Source: Bin80 sp964503085 (lineage in GTDB: Bacteria > Bacteroidota > Rhodothermia > Rhodothermales > Bin80). From it: 64,000 nt of DNA. The stretch spans positions 17,121 to 81,120 of the forward strand of contig CAZCYQ010000009.1 of the NCBI GenBank assembly GCA_964503085.1, in the 5' to 3' direction. Both the position numbers and the translations under genes were made by a program. Below are positions 16,652 to 25,312 of the stretch, one piece after another; the first letter of the stretch is position 1; each line of letters opens with the position of its first letter. A model generated the notes under the pieces. That model worked only from the letters and a program-made list of their open reading frames with translations. It was not told the origin of the DNA and made no database searches.

Positions 16652-17697
16652 GAGAACAGCTTATCCCGGACTGTTTCCGCCAGGCGCCCTACTCCATCCT
16701 CCAGTGGTCGTACCACAGGCAGACCATGACATGCCTCAAGCTCTGCTGCAATCCGTGCGGATTTTGCGTCATCAAGTCCACGTGTGAACAGAGAGATTGC
16801 CCACACTTGTGAACCCAGCAGGCGAATCAATTCGATCTCTTCACGTAATGGAGGCAGAGGGCAATCAAGGTGCTCAAAATCCTCAAAATGGCTTCGCGCA
16901 GGTGCGTGCTGCAAGATTACTCCAGCTGCTCGCGCCGAACATATAAATTCGGCCCCAGCCGGGCCAGCCGGGTTACGCAGCCCCGACTGCCCCTCCAGGA
17001 GAATTACATCTGGACTCGTTTCCCTGGCGCATGCCAGGATTGCACCCTCCAGTTCGCCAGACACAAAATCGTTCAGCGTCGAATCAAAAATAAAGCCATG
17101 CCGAAGCCCCTGTAACCAGCCTGTCTGTCCTGTGTAGATCATTTCAGCATTGATGCCCTGCACTCGGAGCGCTGCGCGCAGGAGCATGGCCGTCGTACGT
17201 TTGCCAATCGCGCAGTCCATACCCAGAACGGCAACACGTGGAGTGGGCACCGAAAGTACCTCACCCGTCCAGAATCTCAGTTCAGATGCGCGTCGGGGCT
17301 TTCGCAGATCAATAATGCCCGCTGTTGCCTGTTCGGCAATCTCAAGATCATCCGACAGTAGATAATGAAGCCCATTTACCAAAGTAAGCCCGGCGGATGC
17401 GGCGGCAAGCAACTCTCTGCGGAGGGCATCTGGCAGCATTCCGCCAGCCGTCGCGACGCCTACCACGCAATGAGTTGGACGAGCGGAAGTGAGTTCGAGG
17501 GCCTCTGCAACGGTACGGAAAAAAGGAATACTCCGATGGCGCCCATCCAGAACTCGACCGGCATCCTGACCTGCGTAATCGGGATCAATCACTCCCAGAA
17601 TGGTATACCGGCTGGGACCACGTAGAAGCCCATGTGTAGTTTTTGCGAAGACGCTATCAAAAAGCCCGTTTGCAAGTATAAGCGCGCGCTCAGGCAT
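16648..17697 (-). CDS. DUF1611 family protein, DgcN-like
   Basis: A 349-residue DUF1611 protein with an N-terminal Rossmann-like domain (RALILANGLFDSVFAKTTHG, then TILGVIDPDYAG) and a C-terminal P-loop-type NTPase fold whose phosphate loop reads GMDCAIGKRTTAM. Family members paired with an enolase-superfamily epimerase include DgcN, reported as the N-acetyltransferase of a D-glutamate catabolic route. The pairing here, with a four-base overlap, supports that role, but the substrate is inferred. It is the first gene of the two-gene operon, and its start faces glgP across 120 bases. Confidence 0.85.
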   Translation of the reverse strand: MPERALILANGLFDSVFAKTTHGLLRGPSRYTILGVIDPDYAGQDAGRVLDGRHRSIPFFRTVAEALELTSARPTHCVVGVATAGGMLPDALRRELLAAASAGLTLVNGLHYLLSDDLEIAEQATAGIIDLRKPRRASELRFWTGEVLSVPTPRVAVLGMDCAIGKRTTAMLLRAALRVQGINAEMIYTGQTGWLQGLRHGFIFDSTLNDFVSGELEGAILACARETSPDVILLEGQSGLRNPAGPAGAEFICSARAAGVILQHAPARSHFEDFEHLDCPLPPLREEIELIRLLGSQVWAISLFTRGLDDAKSARIAAELEACHGLPVVRPLEDGVGRLAETVRDKLFS

Positions 17698-17817
17698 AAT
17701 ACTCGAAGCTAATTAGATTCTGAGGTTACAACAGTTTCGCCTAGTTATATCTTCTAACGCACTAAAATAAGGTTACTCGCTGCATACTGCGCCATACTTG
17801 AGACACGCTGAAACTCA

Positions 17818-20391
17818 ATGATTCCCAAACCAATACATACGCTAACGATCACCCCGTCTCTCCCTCCTTCCCTCGAAAGGTTGCGGGAACTGGCATATAA
17901 TGTTCGCTGGGCCTGGGATGAAAATACGGTAGACCTTTTTCGGAGGCTGGACGCGGACCTTTGGCGCTCTTCCGGTCACAACCCGGTGAGTATGTTGGCC
18001 CAAACTTCGGTGGCCCGATTAGAAGAACTTGCAGAGGATGAAGACTTTGTCGCACATCTGAATGAAGTATGCGCATCCTTCGATGCATACATGCAAGAGG
18101 GCGCAACATGGTATTCCCGCGCCCACACGGATGATGAACTCCTGGCAGCCTACTTTTCTGCCGAATTTGGCGTGACCGAGTGCATGTCAATTTTTGCTGG
18201 AGGACTTGGCGTATTGGCAGGTGATCACCTCAAGAGTGCCAGTGATCTTGGAATCCCCATGGTTGGTGTTGGCCTTATGTATCAACAAGGATACTTCATT
18301 CAACATCTGGATGAAAACGGCTGGCAACGAGAATCCTATCTAGAGAATGATTTTGCCAGCCTGCCATTGACTCTGGAGCGTGATACGAATGGCGCGCCAT
18401 TACAAGTACACGTCGAAATCGGTGCACGCAGGGTGTATGCACGTATCTGGCGTCTACAGGTGGGTCGTGTGCCTTTGTATCTGTTGGATACTAATTTCGA
18501 TGCCAATGAGCATGGCGAAGATCGCAATCTGACAGATTACCTGTATGGAGGTGGCGATGAGCTCCGTATCCGACAGGAAATCATACTGGGTATTGGCGGA
18601 TACAGAGCCCTGCAGTTACTGAACCTAAAGCCCCAAGTTTTTCATCTTAATGAAGGACATTCAGCATTTCTGACGCTAGAACACACCAGGAAGCTGATGG
18701 TGAACCATCATCTGCCCTTCAAGGAAGCCAGCGTTGCTGCGGCTGCAAATGTGGTCTTCACGACACACACGCCGGTGGAGGCGGGACACGATCGTTTTCC
18801 GCCAGAGCTCATGGATCGCTACCTAGTGTCCTATGCCAAGGATGCATTGGGTCTTGATCGCCAGGAATTTCTTGCCCTGGGCCGTGAACATCCAGACAAC
18901 GATAACGAATTCTTCGGCATGACCAAGCTTGCCTTACGTATGAGTAGTACATGCAATGGTGTGGCCAAGCTGCATGGGGAGGTGAGTCGCGCCATGTGGC
19001 AAAATCTTTGGCCTGAACTACCGGAAAATGAAGTGCCGATCAGCCATGTGACAAACGGGATCCATATTTCTTCGTGGATCTCGGGGGCGATGAAGCAACA
19101 CCTTGATCGCTATGTAGGCCCGCAGTGGCGCGAAAAGGCGATTAGCCTGTCTCAGTGGAAACAAGCGGAGCAGATCCCGGACGAAGTACTTTGGCAAACC
19201 CACGTAAAACAGCGGGAGCAACTTGTCTGGCAGGCACGCAAATCTCTGCAGTCCAGGCTGCACCGATTGGGCGCCTCAGCACAGGAAATTTACCGGGCAG
19301 CAACAATACTTGATCCGAACACACTCACGATAGGATTTGCCCGCCGGTTCGCCACATACAAACGAGCAACCCTGCTACTTCAGGACTATGATCGGCTTGT
19401 AAGAATTCTGACCAATGAATCACAGCCGGTTCAGATAATCTTTGCAGGCAAAGCGCATCCTCGTGACCATCCAGGCAAAGAGTTGATTCAGCAGATTGTT
19501 AATGCTTCCAATACAGCGTCTCTGCGCAACCATATTGTCTTCCTGGAGGACTACGGTATGGCAATTGCGCGGTATCTGGTGCAGGGCGTGGATTTATGGC
19601 TAAATACTCCCCGCCGGCCGAGAGAGGCGAGTGGGACCAGCGGAATGAAGGCTGCCGCCAATGGTGGCCTCAATCTCAGCATCCTGGACGGATGGTGGGA
19701 TGAAGGCTATGATTCATCAATCGGCTGGGCTATCGGTAATGGCGAAGTCATGGAAAATCATGCCTATCAGGATGAGTGGGAAGCAACCCAATTGTATGAT
19801 CAACTGGAATACGAGATAGTGCCGCTGTTCTATGATCGCTCCTCCGAAGGACTGCCTCGAGAATGGATCGCCCGAATGAAGCGCTCAATTGCGGCATACA
19901 GCGATTTCTTTAATACGCACCGAATGGTTCAGGAATACACAGAAGGAATTTACCTGGCCGCTGCTGCACGCGCGAAAGCGCTACAATCCGAAGATTTGAA
20001 GAGAGCGCGGGCACTATCTACGTGGCAGCGGAAGATTCAGGAGGCCTGGCAAAAGGTCCAAGTGAGCGTTGCTGACGATTCCCCGCAGGGCAGTCAAAAG
20101 GTAGGCATGCCATTTACCATTAGGGCACGTGTGAAGCTTGGAGATTTGCTGCCGGATGATGTTGAGGTGCAACTGTACCTGGGACGCGTCACTGCCGAGG
20201 GGGAAATCGTGGATGCAACCATCACTCCAATGGTTCTGGCAGAAGCTGGAAACGGAACGTCTCATCTGTACGAGGCCACGAACGTAACCTGCACGAACAG
20301 TGGTTCAGCGGGTTACACCGTGCGTGTCCTGCCTAAACACCAGGACCAAGTTTCGATGCAGCACTCGGGATTGGTGGCCTGGGCTCAGTAA
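17818..20391 (+). CDS. glgP: Alpha-glucan (glycogen/starch) phosphorylase
   Basis: This phosphorylase releases glucose-1-phosphate from glycogen or maltodextrins using pyridoxal phosphate. The 857-residue product belongs to the alpha-glucan phosphorylase type with an N-terminal DUF3417 region (SLERLRELAYNVRWAWDE). The active centre is clear: the GGLGVLAGDHLKSASDLG loop near residue 130, NEGHSAF, and the PLP site SGTSGMKAA with Lys611. The final 130 residues are an extra C-terminal domain common in this subgroup. The ATG at 17818 is the natural start. No glycogen synthase or branching enzyme is nearby. Its stop overlaps the convergent gene at 20385 by seven bases. Confidence 0.95.
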   Translation: MIPKPIHTLTITPSLPPSLERLRELAYNVRWAWDENTVDLFRRLDADLWRSSGHNPVSMLAQTSVARLEELAEDEDFVAHLNEVCASFDAYMQEGATWYSRAHTDDELLAAYFSAEFGVTECMSIFAGGLGVLAGDHLKSASDLGIPMVGVGLMYQQGYFIQHLDENGWQRESYLENDFASLPLTLERDTNGAPLQVHVEIGARRVYARIWRLQVGRVPLYLLDTNFDANEHGEDRNLTDYLYGGGDELRIRQEIILGIGGYRALQLLNLKPQVFHLNEGHSAFLTLEHTRKLMVNHHLPFKEASVAAAANVVFTTHTPVEAGHDRFPPELMDRYLVSYAKDALGLDRQEFLALGREHPDNDNEFFGMTKLALRMSSTCNGVAKLHGEVSRAMWQNLWPELPENEVPISHVTNGIHISSWISGAMKQHLDRYVGPQWREKAISLSQWKQAEQIPDEVLWQTHVKQREQLVWQARKSLQSRLHRLGASAQEIYRAATILDPNTLTIGFARRFATYKRATLLLQDYDRLVRILTNESQPVQIIFAGKAHPRDHPGKELIQQIVNASNTASLRNHIVFLEDYGMAIARYLVQGVDLWLNTPRRPREASGTSGMKAAANGGLNLSILDGWWDEGYDSSIGWAIGNGEVMENHAYQDEWEATQLYDQLEYEIVPLFYDRSSEGLPREWIARMKRSIAAYSDFFNTHRMVQEYTEGIYLAAAARAKALQSEDLKRARALSTWQRKIQEAWQKVQVSVADDSPQGSQKVGMPFTIRARVKLGDLLPDDVEVQLYLGRVTAEGEIVDATITPMVLAEAGNGTSHLYEATNVTCTNSGSAGYTVRVLPKHQDQVSMQHSGLVAWAQ

Positions 20392-21176
20392 GCAGATTCT
20401 TCCTGTGTCCCTAAAGAAGCCAGGGAAATCCAGCCTGAATCTTCAAAGACCGCATCAGGCAGTTCCGTATAGACACCCAAATTCGAAAGAACCCGGGCGT
20501 TGGACTCGTCTCCAGGTACGGCACGGGTATTAGCAAGCATTATGCCGCCGTAATACTCGTACCCATCCCAGGTTGTGGTAAAGGAAGGTTCCTCCTGATC
20601 GGCATTCGCATAATAGGACCACTGAGTCACGAGGCCGCTTTCTTTATCAACATAGACATCGTAACCGTTTTGCGGGGTCAGACCAACACCCTCAAATCCG
20701 AGAGTAAGAATGTGTGCCTCCCTGCCATCGGCCGTCTGGCCGTCCTCTTTGTAGCCCAGCGTGACCCCCGAATCCTTAAGCTTATAGGGCATAAGAAGCC
20801 AATAACCGGCATTAATCCAATCTCTGTAGGCACCATTGAGCAGCTCATCCGCAGGCATAACTTCATTACCTTTAACGAACGCTTGTCCTTCCATTGTATG
20901 GATATTCATAAGTACGACCGTACTGTCTCCCTGCCACCGAAACCTTCCTGTCCACTTGTCCCATACATGATCGTCACCGAAAACGGTCCAACTCAGATAC
21001 CGGGCGTTATCCCAGGCTGCGCGCCCGCCCATACTGGCCATGACCTGATCGGCGATCTCCATAGCCTGCAGATCAGAGGCCTCCATATTGAAGTCCTCCA
21101 TTGGGGGATTGGGGTCAGCCTGTGCCAAGACCAGCCCGGGTAAGAGTAGTGATAGCAGTAACAAATAATGTTTCAC
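20385..21176 (-). CDS. Exported protein of unknown function, LolA-like fold suspected
   Basis: A periplasmic or outer-membrane-associated protein of 263 residues. The frame is open to 21236, but a GTG at 21176 begins a perfect signal peptide (VKHYLLLLSLLLPGLVLAQ), so that start is preferred. The mature part has beta-rich segments (RYLSWTVFGDDHVWDKWTG, VDKESGLVTQWSYYANAD, SFTTTWDGYEYYGGIMLAN) that recall conserved Bacteroidota proteins around an unclosed LolA-like barrel (DUF6503-type). That assignment is by pattern only. It converges with glgP with a seven-base overlap and is divergent from the DPP-IV gene across 107 bases. Confidence 0.75.
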   Translation of the reverse strand: MKHYLLLLSLLLPGLVLAQADPNPPMEDFNMEASDLQAMEIADQVMASMGGRAAWDNARYLSWTVFGDDHVWDKWTGRFRWQGDSTVVLMNIHTMEGQAFVKGNEVMPADELLNGAYRDWINAGYWLLMPYKLKDSGVTLGYKEDGQTADGREAHILTLGFEGVGLTPQNGYDVYVDKESGLVTQWSYYANADQEEPSFTTTWDGYEYYGGIMLANTRAVPGDESNARVLSNLGVYTELPDAVFEDSGWISLASLGTQEESAY

Positions 21177-21283
21177 GAGATCAGTTGGTTTAAGTTGTGG
21201 ATGGATCCCGGTTTGCATACTATAGTTTGGGTACAATCCCTATAGTTCGCCGGGGCGGTTAATCATAGCAATTCAATGATCCA

Positions 21284-23605
21284 ATGCAAGTAAAGCTTTC
21301 AACGCTGTTTTTGTTTCTGTTTTTTGTGGTGCAGGCTGACGCGCAGATTACCATTACCGAGGATGACTATGCCCGGGCAGAGTCTGTACTTGGGACAACA
21401 ACCCGGGGCATGGTTTACCATACGCGCATACAGCCAAACTGGTTGGAGGATGATCGTTTCTGGTATCGTCGGATAATGCCGACGGACAACGAATTCATGT
21501 TAGTGGATCCTGCCCGGGGTGAGCACCGTCTATTGTTTGATCAGGCTCGCATGACTGAAGCAATTAACAGTCATCTTGGATTATCCGGCGCTGAAGTAAA
21601 CTTTTCGCGCGCTTCATATGACGGTGAAACAGACCAACTCTTATCTCCCCAAGGAGATGGTAACGTCGCGTGCAACGTGATCACCTATACTTGCGAGTCG
21701 GTTGAGCGGACGGACAGGGAGAATGTCCGGCAAACAGCAGCACTTTCGCCTGATGGCAGCCATGAGGCCTTTCGAAAGGACAACAACCTCTGGATCCGAG
21801 CCACAGATACCGGCGAGGAAAAGCAGCTCACATTTGACGGCGAAAAGGATTTTGGTTACGCAACCAATAACGCGGGATGGGTCAGGAACGAACGCCCGGT
21901 CCTACTCTGGTCACCGGACTCAAAAAAGATTGCAACATTTCAACATGACGGTCGTGGCGTCGGTGAAATGTACATGGTCTCCACAGAGATAGGACGCTCA
22001 GAGTTGGAGGCGTGGAAATACCCTCTGCCGCAAGACAGTGTGGTATTCATGATTCACCGGGTCGTCATACATGTGGATGAACCCCGAACTGTCCGACTGG
22101 ATATGGCGCCGGATTATCACCGCGGAACCACCACAGATCATATAGCAGATTGGGATGGCACCTTCATGGATGTACGATGGAGCGATGACAGCGAGCGGCT
22201 GGCCTTTGTGTCTTCATCAAGAGATCACAAAGATGCCTGGCTGAGAGTTGCCGATCCGGAATCTGGAGCCGTGCGGGAGGTACTTCACGAAAGAGTGGAT
22301 ACCTACTATGAGTCTGGCGTCAATGCGGAGAACTGGCAGGTGTTTTTTGATACCGGTGAAGTACTCTGGTATTCTGAGCGTTCGGACTGGGGACACCTGT
22401 ACCTGTATGATCTCAGTACAGGTGAACTCAAGCGCCAGATAACAAGTGGCGACTGGATTGTGCGTCAGGTGCGTCGCACCGACCTGGACGCACGCATGTT
22501 GTATTTCACGGGATCAGGTCGGGACGGTGCTGATCCATACTTCCAGTATTTGTATCGCGTCAGTATGGACGGCGATGAGCCGGAATTACTGACCCCTGAA
22601 GAGGCTAACCACATCGTATCCTTCTCCCCTGGAGGAAATTATATTCTGGATACGTGGTCTCGCCCGGATGTGCCTCAGAAGCACGCCATTCGCAATCTTG
22701 ACGGCAGCATGGCGGTACATTTGGGCGAAGCGGACATATCCGAACTTCTTACGACCGATTGGCGACCGCCAGAGCCGTTCTCTGTGAAGGCGCGGGATAA
22801 TGAGACGGATCTTCATGGCTTACTGTATAAACCGAGCAATTTTGACCCATCCAGGCGTTACCCGGTTCTAAATTACCTTTATCCAGGACCTCAGAGTGGA
22901 AGTGTTGGATCAAGAAGTTTTACGCCGGCCCGCGGAGATAAGCAAGCACTGGCAGAGCTGGGGTTCATAGTTGTAGAGGTAGACGCAATGGGAACGCCAG
23001 GTCGCTCAAAGTCCTTCCATGATGCCTACTATGGAAATATGGGGGATAATGGCATACCCGATCAGATTACTACGATTCGTCAACTCGGTGCACAAAATCC
23101 ATGGATGGATTTGGATCGCGTGGGTATATGGGGACACTCGGGAGGTGGATTTGCCTCGACTGGTGCGATACTACGATATCCCGATTTCTACAAGGTGGCG
23201 GTCAGCGGTGCAGGTAATCACGACAATCGGAATTATGAAGACGATTGGGGTGAAAAATGGCAGGGTCTGCTGGAAGTGAACCCGGATGGAACGACAAACT
23301 ACGACAACCAATCCAACATCCTCCTGGCGGAAAATCTGGAGGGTAAGCTCCTGCTCGCCCATGGGCTTCTGGATGACAATGTTCCGGCCTCCAATACGCT
23401 GCTACTTGTGGAAGCACTCGTAGCTGCAAACAAGGATTTTGATCTTGTCGTTTTCCCGAACGAGTCACATGGGTTTGGCCAAAGACGCACCTATTGGATG
23501 CGTCGCCGCTGGGACTACTTTGTAGAACATCTGCTGGGAGTTCCACCCCCGAAAGAATATGAATTTGGGCGGGAGCGTGTTCGGGTCGCACGACCGACAG
23601 GATAG
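21284..23605 (+). CDS. Dipeptidyl peptidase IV-like serine peptidase (family S9)
   Basis: A 773-residue exported peptidase that cleaves dipeptides (typically X-Pro or X-Ala) from peptide N-termini in the periplasm. It has a signal peptide (LFLFLFFVVQADAQ), an eight-bladed DPP-IV-type propeller (residues about 30-500) and a C-terminal alpha/beta-hydrolase domain. The nucleophile motif is GHSGGGF with Ser about 619; the triad is completed by Asp in LLDDNVP and His in NESHGF. It is the first gene of an operon with the D-aminoacylase-like lipoprotein (six bases away) and the carboxylase beta subunit. That fits peptide scavenging. The start ATG at 21284 precedes the signal directly. Confidence 0.92.
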   Translation: MQVKLSTLFLFLFFVVQADAQITITEDDYARAESVLGTTTRGMVYHTRIQPNWLEDDRFWYRRIMPTDNEFMLVDPARGEHRLLFDQARMTEAINSHLGLSGAEVNFSRASYDGETDQLLSPQGDGNVACNVITYTCESVERTDRENVRQTAALSPDGSHEAFRKDNNLWIRATDTGEEKQLTFDGEKDFGYATNNAGWVRNERPVLLWSPDSKKIATFQHDGRGVGEMYMVSTEIGRSELEAWKYPLPQDSVVFMIHRVVIHVDEPRTVRLDMAPDYHRGTTTDHIADWDGTFMDVRWSDDSERLAFVSSSRDHKDAWLRVADPESGAVREVLHERVDTYYESGVNAENWQVFFDTGEVLWYSERSDWGHLYLYDLSTGELKRQITSGDWIVRQVRRTDLDARMLYFTGSGRDGADPYFQYLYRVSMDGDEPELLTPEEANHIVSFSPGGNYILDTWSRPDVPQKHAIRNLDGSMAVHLGEADISELLTTDWRPPEPFSVKARDNETDLHGLLYKPSNFDPSRRYPVLNYLYPGPQSGSVGSRSFTPARGDKQALAELGFIVVEVDAMGTPGRSKSFHDAYYGNMGDNGIPDQITTIRQLGAQNPWMDLDRVGIWGHSGGGFASTGAILRYPDFYKVAVSGAGNHDNRNYEDDWGEKWQGLLEVNPDGTTNYDNQSNILLAENLEGKLLLAHGLLDDNVPASNTLLLVEALVAANKDFDLVVFPNESHGFGQRRTYWMRRRWDYFVEHLLGVPPPKEYEFGRERVRVARPTG

Positions 23606-23611
23606 CGACTG

Positions 23612-25312
23612 ATGCGATACTTGCTTGTGCTTGTTCTGTTGGTTAGTGGATGCACGCGAGTGGCAGACTATGACCTCATCATACGCGGGGGAACCGTATA
23701 CGATGGTACAGGAACGGCTCCCTACATTGCAGATGTAGCCGTTAATGCGGATACGATCGCGGCAGTTGGGGATCTGGCTGATGTACGCGGCGCCGAAGAG
23801 ATAAATGCAGAAGGCTTGGCCGTAGCTCCAGGATTCATTAACATGCTGAGTTGGGCCACAGAAAGCCTCATCATAGATGGACGCTCGCTGAGCGACCTCA
23901 GCCAAGGTGTAACACTGGAGGTATTTGGAGAGGGCGTATCCAATGGGCCGCTGAACGCGCGTATGAGGGAGGAATTGTGGGACCTGTTTGTTGCCCAAGT
24001 CGGATCAGAAGATGAGGCCGCTGTACTCCTAGGCGGCAAACAAATTCCATGGACTACACTCGATGAATATCTATCATTCCTTGAATCGAAGGGTGTTTCC
24101 ACCAATGTCGCTTCACTAATTGGTGCCGCTACGGTTCGTCAGCATGTGATCGGCGAGGATGATCGTGCGCCGACCGCCGAGGAGCTAGCGCGCATGCAGG
24201 ATCTGGTACGGGAGGCTATGGCCGGGGGCGCGCTTGGCGTAGGTTCCTCATTAATCTATGTGCCAGGCCTCTTTGCGAGCACAGACGAACTGACTGCGCT
24301 CGCGTTAGCGGCCGGGGAGTATGATGGAGTGTACACGTCGCACATACGAAGCGAAGGCGGTCGCCTTCTGGAATCTATAGAGGAGTTGATCCAGATTGCA
24401 CGTGATGCAGGTGTGCGCGGACATATTTATCACCTGAAGGCGGCTGGAAGAAACAATTGGCACAAAATGGAGGCCGTGGTTGAGCGTGTGAATGAAGCTC
24501 GCTCAGAGGGCCTCGCAATTACGGCTGACATCTACACTTATGTTGCGGGAGCCACCGGACTTGATGCAGCGATGCCACCCGATGTCCGGGCCGGTGGCAT
24601 GATGGCATGGCACGCACGACTCCATGATCCGATCGTGCGGGCCCGAATGGAAACAGAGATGATGACTCCATCAGATGATTGGGAAAATCTGATGCTTGAG
24701 GCGGGACCCGAAAATGTGATGCTAACTGGATTCAGGAATGAGGCCCTGCGCGAGTATATGGGCATGCGACTAACTGAAATAGCTGATTTGCGGGGAACTT
24801 CCGTACCGGCAACGGTGATGGATCTTGTGAAAGAAGACACAAGCAGAGTGGGGGCCGTCTATTTTCTTATGGATGAGTCCAATGTACATCTTAAACTGCG
24901 GCAACCCTGGGTTGCGATTGATTCGGATGCAGTGTCCCTGGCACCGGAAGGTGCCTCGCTGAATTCTATGGTTCATCCACGCACGTATGGTTCCTTCGCC
25001 CGTCTATTGGCAAAATATGTTCGCGAGGAACAGGTCCTTACGCTTGAAGAAGCGGTACGGCGCATGACATCATTGCCCGCATCTGTGCTATCAATTGACC
25101 GCAGGGGATTGATTGAGAAGGGTTATTTTGGGGACATTGCCGTCTTTGATCCATTAACGATCCAAGATCATGCTACATTCGAGGAGCCCCATCAACTTGC
25201 GACTGGTATGTATTATGTATTTGTGAATGGGACTCGGGTACTGGACAACGGTGAACATACCGGTGCAATGCCTGGCCGTGTGGTACGAAGATCAAGCAGT
25301 ACCGTCCGATGA
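23612..25312 (+). CDS. N-acyl-D-amino-acid deacylase-like amidohydrolase, lipoprotein
   Basis: A 566-residue amidohydrolase-superfamily enzyme of the D-aminoacylase group, which removes the acyl group from N-acyl-D-amino acids or acts on related dipeptides. A lipoprotein signal (LLVLVLLVSGC) should anchor it in the envelope. The fold is recognisable from DYDLIIRGGTVYDGTG through HIRSEGGRLLESI, GHIYHLKAAG and the late Asp (AIDSDAVSLAPEG). The usual first metal motif HxH after PGFID is absent: the segment reads APGFINMLSWATES (about residues 72-85), a variant also known in a subset of this family. It follows the peptidase by six bases and overlaps the carboxylase start by four bases. Confidence 0.85.
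   Translation: MRYLLVLVLLVSGCTRVADYDLIIRGGTVYDGTGTAPYIADVAVNADTIAAVGDLADVRGAEEINAEGLAVAPGFINMLSWATESLIIDGRSLSDLSQGVTLEVFGEGVSNGPLNARMREELWDLFVAQVGSEDEAAVLLGGKQIPWTTLDEYLSFLESKGVSTNVASLIGAATVRQHVIGEDDRAPTAEELARMQDLVREAMAGGALGVGSSLIYVPGLFASTDELTALALAAGEYDGVYTSHIRSEGGRLLESIEELIQIARDAGVRGHIYHLKAAGRNNWHKMEAVVERVNEARSEGLAITADIYTYVAGATGLDAAMPPDVRAGGMMAWHARLHDPIVRARMETEMMTPSDDWENLMLEAGPENVMLTGFRNEALREYMGMRLTEIADLRGTSVPATVMDLVKEDTSRVGAVYFLMDESNVHLKLRQPWVAIDSDAVSLAPEGASLNSMVHPRTYGSFARLLAKYVREEQVLTLEEAVRRMTSLPASVLSIDRRGLIEKGYFGDIAVFDPLTIQDHATFEEPHQLATGMYYVFVNGTRVLDNGEHTGAMPGRVVRRSSSTVR

Noticed and set aside
23465..23998. A 177-codon minus-strand frame across the DPP-IV/deacylase junction
   Set aside because: It overlaps two well-supported genes and has no recognisable motif.
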